A stretch of 64,000 nucleotides of DNA from Pseudopyrenochaeta lycopersici (taxonomy: Eukaryota > Ascomycota > Dothideomycetes > Pleosporales > Pseudopyrenochaetaceae). Location of the stretch: contig NHZP01000038.1 of the NCBI GenBank assembly GCA_003313425.1, positions 1 to 64,000 of the forward strand, given 5' to 3'. Below the pieces are notes generated by a model. The model searched no databases and was not told the origin of the DNA. It saw nothing but the letters and a program-made list of their open reading frames with translations. Both the position numbers and the translations under genes were made by a program. Every line of letters begins with the position of its first letter. Within the stretch, counting starts at the first letter, position 1. Positions 46,750 to 58,475 of the stretch are shown here, piece after piece.

Positions 46750-49700
46750 CAGGCCTGCTGCGGTAATAACACAAGACATCGTAACGTAAAGCTAGCCGTG
46801 CGTAAAGACTGCGTGTTAAAGGTTAACCCTAACAGTAGATAGTAACTAGCCCTATAACTTATTTACAGTAATTATAAAAGATAAACAGATAGGAAACTAA
46901 ACATAAGTAACTATAAAGGGTAACTCCCTATTAGTAGACGTAAGCTTTATATAGGAAAGAAGATATAACTAGCCTGCAAATTTACTAGATAAGATCCGCG
47001 CTTTAAGGTAATAAGGAGAGATCTAAGTAATAACTAAACAAGTTCCGTTACACAGGCCTTGCTTTAGGTATAAGTTCCGCAAGAGAATTACTAGGGCGCT
47101 AATCTTTAGTAGTAACCGCGACAGCAAGAGACTAGGCAGTTTAAATAACTGTAAAAGCTCCGCAGGCGGGACATCCTAATTAGCAGTATCTTTAACCTCA
47201 GCCGTATTAATAGATAGTAACTCTACAGCTTTACTAGGAAACACCTATAACAGCTTATAATTAATTACAGCTATACTATTATTACGTACAGTAAGTATAG
47301 CGCAACCGCTAAACGCCTGCCAGTCTGTAATAGCACGCTAGAAATAATCTAGCAGGTAAATATAAGTAAGAAAGTCTATTAGACTATAGAAGACTATTAA
47401 CTAAGAGGGAAGAATAATAGATCTGTTTATTTACGGCGTAGCTAGCGTGCGCGCCTAGGCTGTAAAACAGGTGTTCTCTACGCCAGAAAGCACCTGCATG
47501 TTTTAGCGTAAATAGAGGATAGTTAATTCTAGCTAGATAAGGGAGGACTACTGAAGGCAGGCAGACATAATAGCGGGCTGCTGACCACGATAAACAACTG
47601 GTAGAATCTAAGTAAAGTCACCGCTAAAGACTATAGGCAGGCCGCTAAATAACGCAGTTAAATTACAGACGTCTTAAAGCATTTAATAAACCGCCTTAAA
47701 GCAGTAGTAGTACTGCATAGGCACCTTATCTTAGATAATAAGCACGGCTGCACGTAGTAAACAACTAAGATTAGAAGCTAGAGAGACAGGGCAGATTGTA
47801 TCCTTATAGATGTCTAGCGGGATCTAGAAACGAGAGTAGGTAGTGCAGCCGCTAGGAAGAAGGACAGTAGTAATTCTAGAAGACATAACGCATAAAACAG
47901 CCTTTCTAAGAGAATAGTAGTAGGCGCAGAAGCAGCGCTAGAGGTAAGTCTTTCTAGTACCTGCTAGACCCTAGACGAAAAAGTGTGCAGTAGTAGGTGT
48001 ATCGCGAATAGTAGTTATAATAGCGTTAAATACAGTAGACTAATTAGGATTCAGGCTGTTAAACGTATCCTAAAAGACAGTATCCTCCGCTTTAACGTTA
48101 TAAGCTAGCTCTACAGCTAGAAGCTAATTACTAGACTGTAAGCCCTAGTTATACTACTATAATAGTAAAGAGAAGTTAGAAAGGTGCTTTCTAGAGTTAG
48201 TAAGAAGACTAGTAATAAGGTAAAGACCGTAATTAAGGTAGGCGTCTGTATTAGCGGAGACAGTAAGTGCTACTATAACAGGAGGAAGATCGTCGCATAT
48301 ATCTGTACGGAAGGTAGTCTAGATAGTAAGAGGGTTAGTAACAGGTCTAGTAAGAAGAGTAGTAATAAAAAAGGACTGTAAAACTAAGCTAGTAGTAAAT
48401 AGAATAGCACTCTAGAAACAGGTAACCTAGTCCCTATTATGCTGTAGCAGGCCGTAAGCAGCAGCAGTAGCCTAAAAGGTTGCATAAACAATACTATTAA
48501 ATATGCGAAGGTTAGTATAAGAAGTTAGCCCGCAAATAACAGTAAGGAGAAGCTGCAGATAGTACTGCTTACCCTGCAGCGGACTATAAAAGTACATGCG
48601 GCTAATTACAAAACCTCGCTGCTAAGGACGCTAAGTGCGCGTTAGCTAGTGCTATATAAAGCAGGACAGAAAGTCCTAGTATAGGATAGTACAGCTATTA
48701 CTATACGCCTAGTTATACTAAAAGAAGGCTGTAAGCGTAGTTACAGATAGCTCTAGACAGCGTGTAAGGTCTGCTATAGAAGCTGTTTCTAGAAAGTAAA
48801 GTAGCTACTAATTAAGTAAATAAATAGCTAGCAAGATAACAGAAGGACGCTCTGCATAAACAGGGAACTTAAATAACTGCTAAATAGCCTTAGACAGACT
48901 TATATACCGGCCGTTTAAGTGCTGCTGTACCTTATCTTTATCCGCAACAGACAGTACTGCGCGGTTAGTACCCTTATAAATGTACTTATGTATATACTTA
49001 ATTGCATGTATTATACTACAGACCTCTACGTTAATATAAGCCTAAAAGTAACAGAGGAATAGTAGATAGTATAGTATAACCTAGCAGTTATTAAGAGTAA
49101 TAAGGCGCCCCTTGCACCTTACAGTTAGCGTACGGCTATTATTACGGCGCTAATATTCTAGATAGCTGTCTTTATAGATAATAGTAGTAGGGCAGTACCT
49201 CTTAGGAAAGTTCTTTAAGCACTGCAGCAGAAGACTGTGCGACTAAGGTACTATATATAGCGCCCTAGGATTATACTTACTATAAGGCCTATAAAGCATA
49301 AATAACTAAATAACCTTAGTAAGTAACCTATTAGGATTATCTTACAGTAGTAGGATCTCCGCACAGATAGTAGCATTAATCGTAACAGAGTTAGTAAAGG
49401 CCTCGCGGTCCTGTAGCGTAAGAAAGAGTAGAAAGTAAATATGTAGAAGCCCGCGTTTCTAGTACTTAATTATATAAACATAACTAAGATAAGTACTAAA
49501 CGTAGCACGGCTTTTTACGAGCGTAAGCAGCCGCTCAACCTTTAAACGAAACGCACAGCAGACTAGATTAGGCTAATTTAGGCCTGTTTTGCCTGCATAG
49601 AGCTCACGAATAATTTCTAGCTAGTAAGAGCTAGCAGTAAAAGTAATAAATAGCGTAGGGCACCTAAAACAGTAAACAATTACTATAGAGTCTTAGTAGT

Positions 49701-51692
49701 ACTAACTTATAAACTATAAGCTTCCTAAGTAAGAAGAAGGTAATATAGTACAGCGCCTAACTACTACTGTAGAACTGTTATTCTACAGAACAGTATCTGC
49801 AATACTACTGTATACCTCCGCGCAGAGCTATATCTAGTTATTTTAGACCTACTTAAGCCGGGCCTAATTACAGATTGCCTAGACATTAATAATATACTGC
49901 TAAAATAGCTAATAATACTAAAATAGGACAGTAGTTTAGCTAGGGCGCAGGTGTAAGTAATACTAATAATAAGTCTGCTGCGAAAGAGACGTCCTCTCAC
50001 AAGTATTCTTACGGTTAAGAAGTATTAGGCCTAGGGTCTAGCTACAGTCTCTGTACAGAAATATAAGAACGTAGTGTAACAGTATATAAGACGCATAAGC
50101 GGCGCTTATATAATAAAATAAAGATAAATTACGGGCAGCTAGCATAAGTAGACGGACTAACTTAGCTGCTGCAGCATCTAGAATAACAAGAGTAACTTTA
50201 TTGCTAGTAGGGATATTCTCGCGGCGGCGATCAGCACCTGTTTCTAGGGCTAAAGTAAGACTGCTAGTAAGAATAATACAGGCATCTAAAGCAGACTATT
50301 GCAGCCGCTTACAGGCTATATAGTATATAGAGATATATAGATTCTAGATCGTATATAATATATCTGTAAGGCCGCGTAATATAGGTAGCTAGAGCTGTAA
50401 ATTTCGCTAGTAACAGATATCTATAGTATACTGCAGATTATAGAAATATAGCTAAGCGTACTATAGTAGTATTCTAGGTAACTCCTATAGTAAACTATTC
50501 TAGTAGTAGAGCGCCCTGTGTATCTAGAAAACCTGTACACTAGCCCCGCGTACGCTGCGGCTAGTAGGCGTACAGTCTAGCAAAGTAAACGTAAAAGCTG
50601 AGTTATAAGTACAGAGCTCTTTATAGAAATAACAGGCTGTAGTAGTAGAATTATAAAGGAAGGTATAAAGGAAAGTTAGTAGCGGCTTAAAACAGGGGAG
50701 CTCTACCTCTCTAGCTAAGCAGCAGGACATAAACTGTAGATTAGAGGCGCTTAAGTCTAGTTTCTACTCTGCTAGCTAGTAAAAGGCGCCGCAGAATAGG
50801 TAAGAAGTCTGTATACTACTAAGATTATAGTAGGTACTATCTAGCAGCTGTTATAGTAGAGGAACAGACTATAGTACTATTAGAACTAGTAAAGCTATTA
50901 TATTTACAGCAGTAATAAGGTCTTCGTCCTCTACCCTATTATTAGAAACAGAACTACCTAGCTCTACTATAAGTAAGTCTTTATCTATAAGACTATTATA
51001 TAGAGAGGGTAACGACAAGTTAGGCTGTAATAAGGATAGCAGTTATAGTTACGGCTGCAGTTAAGGTTAAGTTTACAGCTTAGTTTAACGAGGCCTCTGC
51101 GGTAGTAGAGGATCTAATATAGAGGAAGGACGGCGCCTGCGGCAAGACGCGCGAGAGACCTGTAATAAGTTAACACCTGTAAATAGGATAGTAAAGTATA
51201 AACATATAGAAGCGTAATATAAACATAGCTGATATAGGGCGCTAAGACAGTTTACACGAAAATTAGTAAGCAGACGGTAGGTTGTACAGGCTGTATAGTA
51301 TATTGCAGATGAGGGCTTACTAATAGTAAGAGAGAAGTTAGGCAGTTAAGACGGTTGAGAAGGTGAACGGCGATGACGGGCTATAAGGGCTGTAAAAAAG
51401 GGCAGTAACGGGACGTAAAAGGGGCAGTAACAGGACCGCAACCTTTTAAACAGTTTAAAAAGTCCGTGCTACGTACGGGGAAACGGCAGAAACATATTCC
51501 GTATAGGGTGTCTAACTAACTGCACAGACGAAAAGTGCGGACTTTGCAGGGCGACAGTAAGGTGTATAGAGGAGATTTTTACAATCTAAGGCTAGAATAA
51601 TGTAGAGACGGAGGTGACGGAGGTAACGGTAGTAATTTAAAGGGGTGCAGCGGGGTAGGAGAAAAGAAAAGAAAAGCTGTTTATATATAAGA
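46750..51692 (-). mobile_element. Decayed Helitron (rolling-circle transposon)
   Basis: The minus-strand 5' end is placed at 51692, where the minus strand reads TCTTATATATAAAC after an A. Helitrons start TC and insert between A and T, and the next plus-strand base is T at 51693. The Rep and Pif1 helicase remnants lie in the expected order leftwards. The 3' end (CTRR with hairpin) could not be located. It may lie left of 45513, in which case the Cys-motif gene is inside the element. The 5' end abuts a host gene whose ATG is only 108 bp away. Confidence 0.75.
46755..51200 (-). pseudogene. Decayed Helitron Rep-helicase (RepHel)
   Basis: Minus-strand order matches RepHel. The N-terminal region near 50730-50524 is open for 68 codons (SCCLAREVELPCFKPLLTFL ...). 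The Rep domain lies around 49700-48850, with the HUH motif decayed to H-I-Y in KRGLLHIYFLLFL near 49450, and KYIHKYIYKG near 49000. The Pif1-type helicase lies around 48060-47180, with Walker A decayed to GLAGTRKTY at 47970-47944, AVLIIxDKVPM, and SGDFxQILPVV. The C-terminal signature FTHGxLYV lies near 46790. Dozens of TAG/TAA stops and G-to-A changes in key residues exclude activity. CpA is better preserved than in the Gypsy copies. Confidence 0.85.
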
Positions 51693-51799
51693 TGCGCCAA
51701 CAATTCGTGACGGCGCTTTGACCACGGCTTCAGCTCGCACCTGCGGACGATGTCACCTCTTCATTTCAAGCCGCAGTCTGGAGAGCTTCGAGGATTACC
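51693..51799 (+). other. Short 5' flank of the membrane-protein gene
   Basis: Only 107 bp of host sequence separate the Helitron 5' end from the proposed ATG. Any promoter further upstream has been replaced by Helitron sequence. Confidence 0.5.
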
Positions 51800-54421
51800 A
51801 TGATGCTGATCTTAAGACGTATTACGAAGCTTCTGACAACCGCTACGTCCCTGGCTAGCGCCACGTTACTCTGTCAAGAATGGATGCTTGTGGGTACAGC
51901 CGGAAGCCCATCCACTCTCAATGTTCCACCTCGATCGACCCCAACACCATGGATGGTTGATAAGACACCGGCACCAGTTGCAATCTTGAAACCAAGGCAA
52001 ACAGCCAACGCGATGAGCGTTTCCACTGCTACCGTGAATGGATCGGCATACGGCGACTCACCGGTGTTGGTTGCCTCGTCCCGTATCACAACCCTACCAA
52101 AGGCCATTTGCGGTTTCAATCCAATCTGGGATGGCAACAAAAGAGTTCTACGTACGTCTCGGCATTCTGTATTGGCTATCCCCACTCATTGATTCTATCA
52201 GATATCATAGGCTGTGCTGGTTCACAGCTCGTTGTCGATACTAAAATTGAGTTTGGAAGAGACGAAGCTTGTGTTACGAGGAGCGAAAAACTGTTTTGCG
52301 ACCTTGCTACCGCTCCGCAAACACTTTCTGGGTGTGTGGATCTTTCGTACTCTACTTTGACGAGAGCCAAGACAGCGTGGGAAACAGAATGCAAGTATAC
52401 CGCCGGGACCGCCATTGGCGACGATTGCAAATCTAGCGTCGCGTACTACCAGGCAGGAGACCAGCTAAGGTATAGATATATCTACTGGTCTTCAACTACG
52501 ACGTTCTACACGCGGATAACCAATATTGATGCATGGGGCAATTGGGTTTACTCAACGGTACTTACATCTTCTGCGTATGAAAAAATCTCGTCGGTGCGTT
52601 TCGACGTAAACGAGAGCGGACTTCTATCTTGGTAGGGCACCTTACCCGACTTGTCAATTTGGCGCACACGCGATACGCTAACTCTGTAGCTCGCTCCCAG
52701 GAAAGACAAAGTGCCAGACCGTGCAATTCGGCACAGCGTCGGCATATAAATGCCTCACGTCTTCGTCAACAGGCGGGACATTATCAGTATGGGGTCTAGC
52801 AGATATCAAGACCGCTCTACCAGGCCACACCATCAGCTTTGACACAGCGCTAGAAAGTAGGACGACTTCTTGGTCGTTTCGAACGGCCTTCCCCACTCAC
52901 ACATTGTCAACTGCTTATGGTTCTTCGGCCGTAGCGTCCGATTATTTCAATGCCCTTCAGACTGCATATCCGGCATGTGGCGGTAATATCAGCATGACAT
53001 GTGCCCCGCTCTCCGACGCCGCACAGCGGTGCTGGGATGAGCCGCCTCTCCCTGGCCCGCCGGCTTGTTACTGTCCCGTGCTTGCGCGAACAAACTGCCC
53101 GATCTGCGAATCGTCACCTGCCGACCGCAACTTTTATTTCCAGTGGAACATGGATGTTTGCTCGAACTTCTTCTCTGTAAACTCGAATATAACTTGGATC
53201 GAGAGGGCTCGCCGCGAGGACGCAGTTTGGAAGGACCTGCAGCCGTATTCTTGGACTATACACTCGTCTGACTCCACCACCTCCGCACATTGCCCCAGCA
53301 TCTCTGTGAAACTAGCTTCTTTCGCTGTGATTAACATACTAGTGGGAATATCGGCGCTTGTCCTCGGCAGACGGACGATCGTCAAGAAAATAACTTACGG
53401 ACTGCTCGGACAAGCAGGATCGCCCTGGTGGCCACTCGTAGCCATCTTGGTCGTCTTATTGAATATACTTGCGAATTTAATAAATGCAGTGTTGGTACGC
53501 AGCGTGAAAGGCTTTGGCTCCATACCAATCGGCACGCTCGTTGTCTTTTGGATGTCGCGTCCGAGGATGGCTTGGTTGTCAACTGCTTTGGTCAAAGTGG
53601 AGAAGGAGAAAGCAATGTACCTCTCTTTAGGCGCATCTGCTCTCTTGTCAGAATTCATCTTACAGACCATCGGAGCTGCTTATATTGGAAGAACGGTTGT
53701 CTTCGCATATGGAAGGGGCTACTATAAGCCACAACGTCTGAGACACGCACCAAATCATACTTCAGCGCTGTTAAGTGAGTTTCCCCAATCTACGAGACTG
53801 CTGACTACCATTGTAATGCTGACTGGACAGTGTATGCTGGCGCACTACTCTGGGTTGTGGCCATTGGGTTCTTCTATCTTTTTGTATTATACAACTATCT
53901 GGGCCTGAAACAAGTTTTGTTTCTGGTTTTCACTTTGTCCTGGAAAGCTCTTGTCATCATGGGTGAAGCACTCCGAAGCGCGGCGAGGTTCATTCTTTTC
54001 ATGGCCCGGAAATGGATATATCGAGTGGAGGATCCAGTCCCATCAGCAAGCCAACCAAAGAGCGAAATACAACGCGTAGAGCCGGTGGCTCCTCACGCGC
54101 AGGAGTTGTCTCGGCACCTCAGCTACAATGAAGCTGTAGAGCGAATGGGCTTATCTCCAACTATCGTGTCAGGTATCAGTTTTGTTTTCTGCTTCATGTT
54201 TGTGCCCTTTATTGGACAGTGGATGTTCTGGGTTGGCTTCGTTGGGTTGGCACGAGATAGGTGAGTGAATACCGTAGACTCATTGATTCAGTAGTGCTTA
54301 ACAGGTCTGCAGATACTGTCCGCCATCTGTGTGGACAATGGCCTCTATTTGGACTCTGCTTTCGTCACTCGGTATATTCACTAGATATCCAGTGTTTTTC
54401 AAAGCCGCTGACACGGCCTAG
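51800..54421 (+). CDS. Polytopic membrane protein of unknown function, five exons
   Basis: My exon model is 51800-52151, 52202-52631, 52690-53774, 53831-54260 and 54313-54421 (about 801 aa). Phases agree at every junction. Introns are 50-58 nt with donors GTACGT, GTAGGG, GTGAGT and GTGAGT, branches GCTAAC, GCTGAC and GCTTAAC, and AG acceptors. The first acceptor could instead be 52210. N-terminal half: a hydrophobic stretch at residues 1-30, then a Cys-rich, probably extracytoplasmic region (GCAGSQLVVD, CYCPVLARTNCPIC). C-terminal half: membrane segments near residues 468-486, 508-531, 574-596, 623-646 and 733-760, with a last hydrophobic stretch near 775. It ends YPVFFKAADTA. I recognise no domain. 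It resembles large ascomycete-specific hypothetical membrane proteins. Intact, with no RIP damage. Confidence 0.8.
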
Positions 54422-54888
54422 GCATATTCCTAGGAGCATCTATATAATTGTGGACGAGATGCAGGATATAGAAATAGCACAGCCAAGATTCCTCCATCTC
54501 CAGACGAGGATTGACTTTCTATTGTGAGCTCTGAGGTGCTACACTAGCGAATGAGAGCAAAGACACCCTATGTTCTAGAAATAGAGCACATATTAAAGTG
54601 ACAGTTTTCTAACGTTTTCCTTGCGCTGCACCGAACACAGCTCCTAATTGCAGCATCCTTGCTTGAAAACAAACAGGACGCACCTGAAATAGTGAATATG
54701 AGCTCTTTTGAGATCGCTAAAGATAGTCTTTACGCGCTAGCTTGCGCAACCTCATCCCCTATATAAAATCAAAGCTATAAGTTTCGTCTGCAACTAGACC
54801 GTAGCTGAACAACCAAAGTTGTAGTTGGCTCACACTAATTATTGATTCTCTGGAAACGAAGAGGCTAAGGAGATTTAGACCGACTTTT
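54422..54888. other. Host intergenic sequence
   Basis: Between the membrane-protein stop and the MITE. No gene or element is recognisable. Presumably it holds the 3' end of that transcript. Confidence 0.4.
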
Positions 54889-54896
54889 GTTGCATC

Positions 54897-55336
54897 TTGG
54901 GTGGCAAATGGGTATAGGTTGTGGTTGGGTTGGGTTTGATTACATAAGACCCGTACCCAACCCAGCTCTATACCCATTTTTATACGCTAGTGATAGGTAT
55001 AGGTTGAGGTTACTGTGAATGGGTTGAGGTTAGGGTTAGGGTTATGAGCCTAGGGTACGTCTGGGTCTGACTAATAACGTCTTTTTTATATCAGGTCTAA
55101 TACTAACTAATATGTATCTAAAATACTTAGTTATATTACTAAGTATAGTAAATTATTACTATTACTAAGCAACTATAGTAGGTACCCGTAACTAAACCTA
55201 AACCTATACGTGCATAACCTTAGCCTTAACCCAACCTAGAGTCCGTGCGACCCAACCCTAACCCCAACCCACTCATCTATAACCCTATACCCAACCTATA
55301 CCCATAGCGGGTACTCGTAACCCATTTGCTACCCTA
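54897..55336. mobile_element. hAT-type MITE with telomere-like repeats
   Basis: 440 bp. Ends are TTGGGTGGCAAATGGGT (left) and, inverted, TAGGGTAGCAAATGGGT (right), with two mismatches. The perfect 8-bp duplication is GTTGCATC (54889-54896, 55337-55344). The inside is an imperfect inverted repeat. The left arm is G-rich (GGGTTGGG, GGTATAGG, TTAGGGTTAGGG near 55030) and the right arm is C-rich (CCCAACC, CCCTATACCC). No coding capacity. Confidence 0.9.
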
Positions 55337-55344
55337 GTTGCATC

Positions 55345-55781
55345 CTAACCCAAGTATATACCATTCCTAGGTAAAAACTATCGGCTGTTGCCTAGCCCTT
55401 TACTGACCTAACCTAAGCCGAGGGTAGAAGCTGGTAGCTCTCCTTTATATATTTAACTAGGACGCTCACCTTAAAGGCAAGAAGTATGTACTATTGTATC
55501 TAAATTATTTAAATAGAATTTCTCTTGACTAGATCATTCTGTTTACATTATAACCAGCTCCGCGTACGACCGCGGAGCCCCGCCTGCCTGACAACAGGTA
55601 TTATGTGACAGATCAAAGCCGTAGTCGATGCCGCTGCAGTTTTTAAGGATATCAATCTATAAAGCGTGGGACTCGTGCAACTTCACAACGTGTTCGACAC
55701 TAAGGATCGTGGGGCCATCAGTCTACACAAAGCGACACTGGACTAGCCGCTCACTATAACTAGCTTCCTAGTGTCTATTGT
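55345..55781. other. Host sequence between MITE and Tc1 element
   Basis: Ordinary composition. The only structure seen is a perfect 8-bp-stem hairpin, GCTCCGCG-TACGAC-CGCGGAGC, near 55558-55579. No gene supported. Confidence 0.4.
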
Positions 55782-56049
55782 TACAGCGACCCCGCAAAAG
55801 TTTCCGTTGCGCACGCACGAGCCACCCTCACAAGCACATGTAAACCAAACTTCAACACCATGGATCTCAGCCAAAACATTATATAATTATTATTTTTTTA
55901 AGTCACAGGTTCCTTAGATAGTTAGTATCTAGTTTACTATCCTTGCGCCTTTATGCATGCAGCGATTTGTCGTCGCATACTTAAAATAAGGCTCTTAATA
56001 AGCCTAGCTAGGATACGCCGCTAGCACTCTTTTAATACACTATAAAAGC

Positions 56050-57030
56050 TATCCTACTCTTCTATAGCTTAGCTATAATTATTATATTATAGATAGAATT
56101 TATATATACGCTTCTTTAGGTACTACTAGAGGTGCTTAATTAGGTTAAGATTAAATAAGTATACTAACTATTTAATAGTAGTAATATAGTGCTCGCGAAA
56201 GAACTTACGCGTTACAGCTACTATATATATGCGCGTGTTATCCTATATAAAAAGCTAAGAATAACGCTAAGAAAGTAGAAGTTCTTTAGTTAAGGCTTTA
56301 ATATAACTTTTAGTAGAGTACCCTTACTTTTTTATATTAAAATTACGCTTTATTATAACTAGAGGACTTCTTCTAGTATACCTGCGTTTATCTAACTATA
56401 TTAAGCCTTATACTATTTATATATTTTTTTTACTATAGCTATAAGTTTATAGTATTATTACTTTCTATTTCTTATTTAGTTTTTAAAAAAACTTACTCTT
56501 AGTTTTACCTTAAGCCCTTCTAAACTAGGTACTTATCTAAAAACTTAACTATACGCTAATACTATAAGAATTAAGAGTACTCTTTATAGAACTTAAGGCG
56601 CCTTAACACACGCGAGTAATTAAGCTTAAGACGTTTTTTATAAAGTTAATTAGTAAGGCCTTATCTTTTAAGGAATTATGCTAATATATTATTACTAGGT
56701 AGCTTTAAAGAAGTACTATCTAGATTTATAAATACTACTACTTTAGCTAGCTCTTTATACTTAATTTTTAGCTACACGCTTGCTTTATAATAGATAATCT
56801 TCTTTTAATAAAAGAATAGTATAGGTAGTTAACTACTATAAAGTTTATTTATAGTTATACTTATTTATTAATTTTTTCCCTTAGGTCGCGTATAGCGCTT
56901 TTACTTTAGTAATACGCGTTAGTAACTTAAGTAACTATAGAACTACTATGCAGTATCCTAATAATTTAATCCCGCTGCTAGACAGTTAAATTAGGACCTC
57001 TGCGCATATTTTAGTCTATTTCTTATAAAA
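56050..57030 (-). pseudogene. Decayed Tc1-type transposase (DDE_3)
   Basis: The minus strand near 56200-56100 reads a block corresponding to K-F-F-R-E-H-x-I-T-T-I-K, then a decayed SPDLNPIEHLWWYLKKR (preserved as L-N-L-I-K-H-L, stops, Y-L-K-K-R). This is the C-terminal catalytic signature of Tc1/mariner transposases. TAG/TAA at Trp/Gln positions. The Fot-B insertion lies upstream of this coding region. Confidence 0.75.
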
Positions 57031-57234
57031 TTCAGCGTTGTGGTGGCATAGTTAACGTGTCCCACAAGCGAGCGCCGCACCCCACCAAGTTTAAGCACCT
57101 CTCTTATCTTAACGTACAATAGCTTAACACCACGCTCTTTAAATACCTTTAAATAAAGCAGATATCTAGCTTACTATCTTAGCTATTTATACGCATTAAA
57201 TTAGTAGTAACTAGCCTGCTATAGTAATCTTTAA

Positions 57235-58460
57235 CATGTCTAAAAGAATAATCTATCGCTAACGCGCTAGGACTACTACTTAACGCAATTACTAGCTTAA
57301 CTTAAAGAAGCTTACTTAGCTAGAAGAGGAGGTAATAGTTAATTATATACTTAATCTAGATTAACGTAAATTTCTACTTACGTACGCAGCTATCTATAAT
57401 ATAGCTAATAAGCTGCTATTAACGCGTAGTAGAGGTTACGTTAGTATAAATTAGCTATCTAACTTTATTAAGCGTATAGATAGTCTAATAACGCGTTTTA
57501 CCTAAGCCTATAATAGGCAGAGAGCTCTATATAAGAATCTAAAGTTAGTTAATAGCTAATTTAAGTAAGTAGAGGAGATAAAAGTAAAGTATAGTATACT
57601 AGATAAAGATATATTTAACTTTAATAAAGCTAGCTTTATAATAGGTAAGATAATAACTTAGCTAGTTATAACTAGGTTAGAGAGGAGAGGGTAGCTAAAG
57701 GCTATCTAGCTAAGTAACTGTAAGTAGGTAACGCTAATTTAAGGTATTAACGCTGCTAGCTAGGTAATCCTACCTTTCCTATTCTTTACTAGCTAGTATT
57801 ACTATTATACTTAGTACTAAGAAGAAGCTATCTTACGCGACTAGGCTATCTTAGTTAGTAATAATAGCTAGATAACTAATTAGCTTAGAGTAGTATAGTT
57901 AAAGCACTTTAATACTTATATAAAGATAAGAGTAGTAGGCGCGCGTTAGCTGCTTATCCTTAATAGCTATAAGAGCTATTACTCTCTTAAATTTTAAGAG
58001 ATCTGCAGAGAGAGTAATATCTATACTTTCTATATACTACCTTACTTATCTTATCTACTGCAGCCTCTTAACGTTAGCTACTTCTCTCCTCTTAAGAAGG
58101 CGTACAGCTACTAGATAGAGCTTTATTAAGGCCTATATTAACTATATTACTAAGCTAAAATTTCTACGTGCCTTTAAAGTAGTATTTAATTAAGCTTTTA
58201 CTATAGGTAATATACGCTTAGTATTTTAAGGAGTAAGCCTTATTCCTCTCTAGCTAGTTATTGTCTTGTTAAGGCTAGATGTCTAGCTGCGTACGCTATT
58301 ACTACTAGCTTAGTTAGGAGCTTAGCTAAGAGCTTAGCTAGGAGCTTAGTTAGGAGCTTAGTTAGGAGCTTAGTTAGGAGCTAAGTAAGGAGCTTAGTAA
58401 GGAGCTTAGTAAGGAGCTCTATAGGAGCCTTAAACACTAAGGAACCTACGTAAGTTTAAA
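57235..58460 (+). pseudogene. Decayed Fot-B transposase (DDE_1)
   Basis: Plus-strand order of a Fot1 transposase. The first catalytic region is F-N-F-N-K-A-S-F-I-I-G-K near 57610-57645 (decayed FDETGF). It is followed by YYYYT-like sequence, SYKSYYSLKF near 57965-57995 and LLQPLNVSYFSPLKKAYS near 58065-58110. A C-terminal 12-bp tandem repeat follows. Many TAG/TAA. Extreme CpA loss. Confidence 0.8.
58307..58414. repeat. 12-bp tandem repeat in Fot-B
   Basis: Nine contiguous units of AGCTTAGYTARG, plus a partial tenth. In any frame they encode a four-residue periodic sequence. The TAG triplets suggest CAG before decay in one frame. Confidence 0.9.
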
Positions 58461-58475
58461 GCTTAATTAATACGA

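Noticed and set aside
51874..52430. Minus-strand ORFs of 84-103 codons
   Set aside because: Shadows of exons 1-2 of the plus-strand membrane-protein gene, which has consistent splice phases.
55025..55050. TTAGGG repeats as a telomere or chromosome end
   Set aside because: Only two units, inside a MITE with a complete target duplication, with host sequence on both sides.
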